Source: an uncultured Bacteroidales bacterium | Lineage (GTDB): Bacteria; Bacteroidota; Bacteroidia; Bacteroidales; Paludibacteraceae | NCBI GenBank assembly: GCA_937901225.1 | Contig: CALCGX010000040.1 | Location: 1 to 27,463, forward strand | Reading direction: 5' to 3' | Length of the DNA: 27,463 bases | Part shown: piece by piece, positions 23,163 through 27,463 of the stretch | Numbering within the stretch: position 1 is the first letter of the stretch | Layout: every line of letters starts with the position of its first letter | Position numbers and translations under genes: made by a program | Notes under the pieces: generated by a model | What the model was told of the DNA's origin: nothing | Database searches by the model: none | The model's input: the letters and a program-made list of their open reading frames with translations, nothing else

Positions 23163-24824
23163 CTATGAACAGAAGAAGACGATGAGCAATTGTCCCCCCA
23201 TCACACGCAGGAACATGGTGAGCGGATATACCGTGGCATAGACCACCGATGCTTGGTCGTTGTGCGAAGAAAGACTCTCTGCATACCCTAACGCTGGGGC
23301 ACCCGTCATAGCACCTATCAGCAGACCTACCACCTTAAAGAAGTTGATCTGCATTCCTTTATACGCTATCAAACCTACGACTACGAGCGGTATCATGGTA
23401 ATCAACACACCATACACCACCCACATATAGCCGCCATTCAAAATGGTATTCACGAAGCCATCACCTACACTTAAGCCCACCGCAGCCAAAAACAACGTCA
23501 AACCCACCTGACGCAACATCATATTGGCACTCGTCGTGGCAAAAGTCACCATACTATAATATGGGCCGAAGCGACCAATCAGCAACGCCACAATCAGCGA
23601 GCCACCTGCCAAACCCAACTTGAAGGACTGGTTCATACCTGGTATCGCTATTGGCAAAGACCCCAGCAACACACCCAAGAAGATACCGAAGAAGATGGGC
23701 ATCAGATTAGGCAAATCCAAACGCTTGAGCTCATTACCAAACATCTCCGCCACATGGCGTACATCATCTCGATCGCCCACGACCATGATACGATCGCCCA
23801 ATTGCAATACGAAATCAGGCGTCGCCAACAACTCCACACCCGCACGATTGATACGTGTGATGGTGGCATGATAGCGATGGCGGACATCAAAACTGCTCAA
23901 ACGCTTACCATTGCACTCCGTGCGAGTGACTACCACACGGCGAGAAATCAAGTGGTCGGAGCGCTCACGACCACGAAAGCCATAATGCGTCATCTCACCT
24001 AAGACTTGTAAATCCTTCTCATGGCGCTTATCACTCACGATGCGAATCACATCGTTAGGATATAACACCGTTGTTGCATCTACCAATTCATCGCGTCCAT
24101 CCTCATGCGTTACGCGGCTGACTAACATCTTATCCACGGGGCAAAGGTCATGCAATTCCTTCAGTGTGATTGCATGATCTATCATCAAACGAATATCTAC
24201 ACAGATTGGATCATCATCCGACACATGCTCTTGGCGTAACTTCTCATCTTCTTGACGCAGGTTAACACGACAACAAAAACGAATCAACTCAAAGGAGAGT
24301 ATCAAGCCGACTATACTCAAAGGATATGCCAATGCATAACCCGTAGCAATATCGGGTGATACCTCACCGAACAAATCTGCTGCTGTCTGCTGCACGGCAC
24401 CCAAGGACGGCGTATTCATCACCGCACCCGACATGATACCAGCCATGGTAGTCATCTCGATGCCTGTGAGATAATGCAACGCGATTGCTATGCCACAACC
24501 CAACAGTACAATAGTAACTGCTAGGAGATTCAATCGTAAGCCATTTTTGCCAAAGGGAGCAAAGGATGGTCCCACCTGTAAACCAATGGAATAGACAAAT
24601 AATATCAATCCAAAATTCTTTGCAAAATGGCTGACTTGCGGATCAATTGAAATGCCAAAAGAAGAAAGGATGATTCCAACAAATAGTATCCATGTGATAC
24701 CCAACGAGAAGTTCTTAATGCGCAAATGCTCGCCTGCCCACAGACCAAGGCACACAGTCAGCGTGAGCAACACAATAGATTGCGTAACTGAAGGTGTCAA
24801 AAATAATTCTCGTATGTATTCCAT
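23163..24824 (-). CDS. AspT/YidE/YbjL-family putative transporter with two RCK_C domains
   Basis: 553 residues. Two halves of about five membrane helices each (for example SIVLLTLTVCLGLWAGEHL and FGIFLGVLLGSLPIAI) flank a cytoplasmic part at about 205-370. That part has two TrkA-C/RCK_C-like domains (around VDKMLVSRV...DVIRIVSDK and GKRLSSFDV...DRIMVVGD). The halves share GxMTGAPALGYAESL- and SGAVMNTPSLGAVQQT-type segments, the family's internal duplication. AspT itself exchanges aspartate for alanine; the substrate here is unknown. It is the last gene of the DUF3109-to-aspT operon. Confidence 0.93.
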   Translation of the reverse strand: MEYIRELFLTPSVTQSIVLLTLTVCLGLWAGEHLRIKNFSLGITWILFVGIILSSFGISIDPQVSHFAKNFGLILFVYSIGLQVGPSFAPFGKNGLRLNLLAVTIVLLGCGIAIALHYLTGIEMTTMAGIMSGAVMNTPSLGAVQQTAADLFGEVSPDIATGYALAYPLSIVGLILSFELIRFCCRVNLRQEDEKLRQEHVSDDDPICVDIRLMIDHAITLKELHDLCPVDKMLVSRVTHEDGRDELVDATTVLYPNDVIRIVSDKRHEKDLQVLGEMTHYGFRGRERSDHLISRRVVVTRTECNGKRLSSFDVRHRYHATITRINRAGVELLATPDFVLQLGDRIMVVGDRDDVRHVAEMFGNELKRLDLPNLMPIFFGIFLGVLLGSLPIAIPGMNQSFKLGLAGGSLIVALLIGRFGPYYSMVTFATTSANMMLRQVGLTLFLAAVGLSVGDGFVNTILNGGYMWVVYGVLITMIPLVVVGLIAYKGMQINFFKVVGLLIGAMTGAPALGYAESLSSHNDQASVVYATVYPLTMFLRVMGGQLLIVFFCS

Positions 24825-24828
24825 ATTT

Positions 24829-24875
24829 GGTGTTTAGTGAACGCCCTTCGGGCTACTGTTTAGTGTTTAGTGATT
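24829..24875. repeat. Heptad-hairpin-heptad element A (aspT-like/CinA junction)
   Basis: TGTTTAGTG, AAC, then hairpin GCCC-TTC-GGGC (24843-24853), then TACTG and two TTTAGTG units. The stop codon of cinA (24853-24855) lies inside it, and its last codons (K-S-L-N-T-K-Q) are the heptads read on the minus strand. Confidence 0.85.
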
Positions 24876-26130
24876 TGATTAGTTCTACCAACGCAGCAGT
24901 GACTGCACGCTGGGTGATTTGTTCACGCTCGCGGGCTACGCCAAAATGAAAACATTTGGCTATTGTACCCTCTGGCATCGCCCATGCTATCCATACTGTA
25001 CCAACGGGTTTTTCGGCGGTACCTCCTGTAGGGCCAGCAATACCTGAAGTAGCTATTGCATAGTCGGTTTGCATCAAGGCACGAGCACCTTCTGCCATCT
25101 CTCGAACCGTCTGTTCGCTGACAGCGCCCCACTCCATCAAGGTGTCATGCGCTACACCGAGCACTTGCTCTTTGATACGATTATCATAGGCCACCACCGA
25201 ACCCATGTAATATGCCGATGATCCCGATTGCGCATTCAGGGCAGCTGCTAAACGTCCTCCTGTACAACTCTCTGCCGTGGCAATGGTTTGCTGACGTTCT
25301 TTGAGCAAGTTGCCTAAGATTGTTTCAAGAGGCAAGTCTTCGGTGGCAATCAGATAGTCGGCTATTAATGGTTTTAGAGCTGCTAATTGCCTTTCTATTT
25401 CTTCGTTGCTTGCTTCGCCATACGTGCTCAATCGCAAGCGAATAATGCCATCTTTGGGCAAGTATGCCAAGTGCATGCTTGCTGGTAAAGCATTCTCCCA
25501 GTCTTCAATGAGGATAGCCAAGGTGGACTCTGCTATACCAGATAATAAAATTGTTTTATGAACAATAGATCGCTGCGCTGTAGATGGTAGATCGCTGCGC
25601 TGTAGATCGGCTGCGCCTGTAGTTGAAAGATATGGAAGGACTTGCTCTGTCATACCGATTTTCATTTCAAATGGTACTCCTGGAAGCGCAATAAGAAGTT
25701 TTTCGTTTCTTCCAAAAACCATAATCGGTGCACTACCTACTCTATTTGGAAGTATCGTAGCACATGCAGGAACAAGCCATTGGGTAGCGGTCAAGCGATT
25801 GAGTACATCAGGACGCTCCTTATACAACTCGTGTATATGCTCACGTACGCGCGAGTCTTCCACTAAGGTAGTCCCGAAATACTCACACATCACATGTTTG
25901 GTGATATCGTCTTTGGTAGGGCCCAATCCACCAGTAGTCAGCACTATATCAGCACGAGAGAAGGCCTCATCCAAAGCAGATAAGATATGTTCACGATTAT
26001 CGTGTACGGATGTAATCTGATACAAGTTAATCCCTACCTCGTTGAGCTGCTGTGCCATCCAAGCAGAATTGGTATCTACCACCTGCCCTATCAGCAGTTC
26101 GTCGCCTATAGTAATGATTGAAGCAATCAT
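24853..26130 (-). CDS. cinA: CinA-family protein (nicotinamide mononucleotide deamidase / competence-damage protein A)
   Basis: 425 residues. The N-terminal 170 residues are the molybdopterin-binding-like domain (SIITIGDELLIGQVVDTNS, TTGGLGPTKDD). The C-terminal domain from about 270 carries the amidohydrolase motifs ATAESCTGGRLAAAL and ATSGIAGPTGG, with PVGTVWIA. CinA salvages NMN by removing its amide in the pyridine nucleotide cycle. Two oddities: a 16-residue stretch GAADLQRSDLPSTAQR in the linker is encoded by a 22-base tandem repeat (25566-25625), and the last seven residues and stop come from a heptad element. It starts 4 bases after the four-helix-bundle gene. Confidence 0.95.
   Translation of the reverse strand: MIASIITIGDELLIGQVVDTNSAWMAQQLNEVGINLYQITSVHDNREHILSALDEAFSRADIVLTTGGLGPTKDDITKHVMCEYFGTTLVEDSRVREHIHELYKERPDVLNRLTATQWLVPACATILPNRVGSAPIMVFGRNEKLLIALPGVPFEMKIGMTEQVLPYLSTTGAADLQRSDLPSTAQRSIVHKTILLSGIAESTLAILIEDWENALPASMHLAYLPKDGIIRLRLSTYGEASNEEIERQLAALKPLIADYLIATEDLPLETILGNLLKERQQTIATAESCTGGRLAAALNAQSGSSAYYMGSVVAYDNRIKEQVLGVAHDTLMEWGAVSEQTVREMAEGARALMQTDYAIATSGIAGPTGGTAEKPVGTVWIAWAMPEGTIAKCFHFGVAREREQITQRAVTAALVELIKSLNTKQ
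25566..25625. repeat. 22-base tandem repeat inside cinA
   Basis: TAGATCGCTGCGCTGTAGAT plus two bases occurs at 25566-25587 and 25588-25609, differing only near the end. A third partial copy (GCTGCGCCTGTAGTTG) runs to 25625. 22 is twice 11, so it fits the 11-base class of arrays. Confidence 0.85.
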
Positions 26131-26176
26131 TTGTTTAGTGTTTAGTGAACGCGGCGTTGCCGCTACTGTTTAGTGA
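26131..26176. repeat. Heptad-hairpin-heptad element B (CinA/four-helix-bundle junction)
   Basis: TTTAGTG units, AAC, hairpin GCGGC-GTT-GCCGC (26151-26163), TACTG, TTTAGTG. The four-helix-bundle protein ends within it: codons for S-L-N-S-S-G-N-A-A-F-T-K-H and the TAA are all element sequence. Confidence 0.85.
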
Positions 26177-26524
26177 TTTGCATTTTGTGGCCAAACCAGT
26201 AAGTAACTTGGCCTCTGTATCTATCAATTTTTCTATTTCATTGAATTCATCATTCGAAATATAGCCGAGATCACACGCAACATCCATTTGTGCTAAGACT
26301 TCCATCAATGAACCATATGCAATCGTGAAAAAATGAGCTTGGTCTTTTGATGAAACACGGCCTGTACCTTCTGCTATATTTGATGGCAAAGAAATCACTG
26401 CTCTACGTAACTGATCACATAATGCATATTGCTCTTCTCGTGGAAACTTTTTCAAAAGTTCATAAACTTTTTTAACCAATTCTTTTGCGTAGATATATGC
26501 ATTCAATTTTCTAAAACTATTCAT
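26135..26524 (-). CDS. Four-helix-bundle protein (S23 / rRNA intervening-sequence family)
   Basis: 129 residues from the ATG at 26524 (MNSFRKLNAYIYAKELVKKVYELLKKFP); an upstream GTG lies in repeat sequence and is rejected. The motifs REEQYALCDQLRRAVISLPSNIAEG, RVSSKDQAHFFTIAYGSLMEV and the closing KLLTGLATK are typical of this family, which was first seen inside 23S rRNA intervening sequences and is found free-standing in many Bacteroidota. Its function is unclear; nucleic acid binding has been proposed. About 12 residues at the C-terminus are made by the heptad-hairpin element and are probably not part of the ancestral protein. Confidence 0.9.
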   Translation of the reverse strand: MNSFRKLNAYIYAKELVKKVYELLKKFPREEQYALCDQLRRAVISLPSNIAEGTGRVSSKDQAHFFTIAYGSLMEVLAQMDVACDLGYISNDEFNEIEKLIDTEAKLLTGLATKCKSLNSSGNAAFTKH

Positions 26525-26533
26525 ATCTCGATA

Positions 26534-26575
26534 AATCACTAAACACTAAACAGTAGCCCGCAGGGCGTTCACTAA
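26534..26575. repeat. Heptad-hairpin-heptad element C (four-helix-bundle/DUF3109 junction, inverted)
   Basis: Reverse orientation to A and B: ATCACTAAA, CACTAAA, CAGTA, hairpin GCCC-GCA-GGGC, GTT, CACTAAA. The DUF3109 stop codon (26572-26574) is part of it. Confidence 0.85.
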
Positions 26576-27159
26576 ACTGAAGCGCTTCCAGCGCGTTTCC
26601 ATTCAGAAGCGACTAACGATAGTTCATCATACCACTCTTGTCCAAAACGACGGATAAGTGGTTCTTTAAGGAATTGATAGATAGGCAGATGCAATTTCTT
26701 TCCTAACACACGCGCGCAATGGCAGATATCCCAACGGTGGTACTCCACCCCAATCATATCGCCTACCTTATTGAGGCGGATAGGATACAAATGGCATGAG
26801 ATGGGTTTCTTGAAATCAATCTTGCCTGCGTTGTATGCTTTCTCTATGAGGCAATAGCACCAACCATTGTGATCGGTACGTGCAAAGACACAGTCTTTGT
26901 CATTGACGATAGAGGTCACCTTCTCTCCCGAAGGGTCGAGGTAAGATAGTCCTTGTGCTTCTACCACGGCTCTTGCTTCTTTGGTCATATCAGGAAGAAT
27001 AATCGGCAGTATCTCGCGTATTTTCTCCTCCTCTTCGTCGGTAAGCGGAGCGCCTGCATCCCCCTCGATACAGCAACATCCACGACACTTGTCTAAATCA
27101 CAACAGAAGTCCTTCTCCAGGACATCTAAACTGACTAATGTATTCTGAATCAAGAACAT
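26572..27159 (-). CDS. DUF3109 family cysteine-rich protein
   Basis: 195 residues, normal family length. The cysteine cluster FCCDLDKCRGCCC (C19, C20, C25, C28-C30) comes first, then CVFARTDHNGWCYC, KPISCHLYPIR and DICHCAR, all conserved in this family, which is related to the YkgJ-type putative metal-binding or iron-sulfur proteins. The function is unknown. It is the first gene of an operon with the four-helix-bundle gene, cinA and the aspT-like gene, after a consensus promoter. The stop codon lies in a heptad element. Confidence 0.9.
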   Translation of the reverse strand: MFLIQNTLVSLDVLEKDFCCDLDKCRGCCCIEGDAGAPLTDEEEEKIREILPIILPDMTKEARAVVEAQGLSYLDPSGEKVTSIVNDKDCVFARTDHNGWCYCLIEKAYNAGKIDFKKPISCHLYPIRLNKVGDMIGVEYHRWDICHCARVLGKKLHLPIYQFLKEPLIRRFGQEWYDELSLVASEWKRAGSASV

Positions 27160-27196
27160 AATCTAGAATAATAGCATTCCTTTTTCAATTTGCTTG

Positions 27197-27228
27197 CAAA
27201 GGTAATACAAAAAATGTATATACGCAAA
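27197..27228 (-). promoter_or_regulatory. Promoter of the DUF3109-S23-cinA-aspT operon (TTTG-N20-TACCTTTG)
   Basis: TTTG at 27228-27225 and TACCTTTG at 27204-27197 on the minus strand, 20 bases apart, about 38 bases before the DUF3109 ATG. Confidence 0.85.
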
Positions 27229-27281
27229 AAAATGAGCATTTTTTTGCAAAAGAAAGAATACAGAAAGGTACGAGGGGAGGG

Positions 27282-27299
27282 AATCTTAATAAAACGCAT
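27282..27299 (+). repeat. Direct repeat AATCTTAATAAAACGCA (copy 3 of 3)
   Basis: Same orientation as the copies at 23032 and 23146; it lies just upstream of the operon promoter. Together with 23146-23158 it brackets the operon. Confidence 0.7.
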
Positions 27300-27330
27300 A
27301 CATAACGCTAAAGACCACCCCAAGGCGATA

Positions 27331-27351
27331 GGTTAGAGGTTAGAGGTTAAA
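27331..27351. repeat. Heptad array GGTTAGA x3
   Basis: GGTTAGA, GGTTAGA, GGTTAAA, followed by GGCGGGG. It lies between the DUF3109 operon promoter and the next gene. The AAAGAC..CCCCAAGGCG just before it also occurs, with slightly different spacing, in the candidate RNA region at 22885-22904. Confidence 0.8.
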
Positions 27352-27360
27352 GGCGGGGAA

Positions 27361-27394
27361 CCAAAAGAGCCACCCGAATGGATGGCTCTTTTGG
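27361..27394 (-). terminator. Hairpin terminator after the partial gene
   Basis: A perfect 12-base-pair stem (27361-27372 with 27383-27394) with a 10-base loop; the stem holds TTTT but a U tract after it on the minus strand is weak. It could also act on the plus strand. Confidence 0.7.
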
Positions 27395-27412
27395 TATTAT
27401 TATATATAAGGA

Positions 27413-27463
27413 TTATTCCTCGTTGCTCCAACTTGTTGAGAGCATGCGCAGGTAACTGCGGTA
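27413..27463 (-). CDS. C-terminal end of an unidentified gene, cut by the window edge
   Basis: Seventeen codons on the minus strand read YRSYLRMLSTSWSNEE and a TAA stop, followed by a strong hairpin. The rest lies beyond the window, and the tail is too short to name a family. Confidence 0.55.
   Translation of the reverse strand, partial: YRSYLRMLSTSWSNEE

Overview
The window comes from a member of the Bacteroidales. The evidence is the promoter type (TTTG, about 20 bases, TAnnTTTG just before genes on both strands), the lack of clear Shine-Dalgarno sites, and the protein families: a bactofilin, a Wzi-type capsule protein, a DUF1015 protein, a dockerin-bearing CotH kinase with a Bacteroidota-type secretion tail, and a TonB-dependent receptor. 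Nearly all genes lie on the minus strand. Only a small acidic protein gene (13281-13634) and an AAA ATPase gene (15622-17001) are on the plus strand.

Layout. 1-46 is the 5' half of tRNA-Pro(GGG). 228-2303 is a secreted CotH protein and 2397-4358 is thrS. 4649-11301 reads leftward as a likely surface-polysaccharide operon: bactofilin, DUF1015 protein, OmpH/Skp-like protein, sugar transferase, Wzi-like outer-membrane protein, GT2 glycosyltransferase. 11479-13193 is cdsA followed by a lipid A acyltransferase, driven by a promoter interlocked with that of the divergent small acidic protein. 13685-15057 is an SDR dehydrogenase followed by a phosphopantetheinyl transferase. 15058-17732 is an accessory island: one AAA_14/DUF4143 ATPase with three 33-base upstream iterations, flanked by related repeats and hairpins. 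17733-22552 is an AT-rich block with a YddA/SbmA-type ABC transporter, a TonB-dependent siderophore-type receptor, an unknown membrane protein and a zinc-ribbon mini-protein. 22624-22915 has the marks of an independent structured RNA with its own promoter and terminator. 23163-27159 is one operon: DUF3109 protein, four-helix-bundle protein, CinA, AspT/YidE-type transporter. 27413-27463 is the tail of a further gene.

Two features stand out. First, short tandem repeats with a unit of exactly 7 or 11 bases sit in gene junctions and even inside genes. In several cases they supply the last codons and the stop codon of the gene, and in the CinA operon every junction carries a heptad-hairpin-heptad element whose hairpin changes sequence while keeping its pairing. 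Second, 22624-22915 has a consensus promoter, an 11-base-pair long-range helix, several local helices and a terminator, but no convincing reading frame; I could not match it to a known RNA family from memory.
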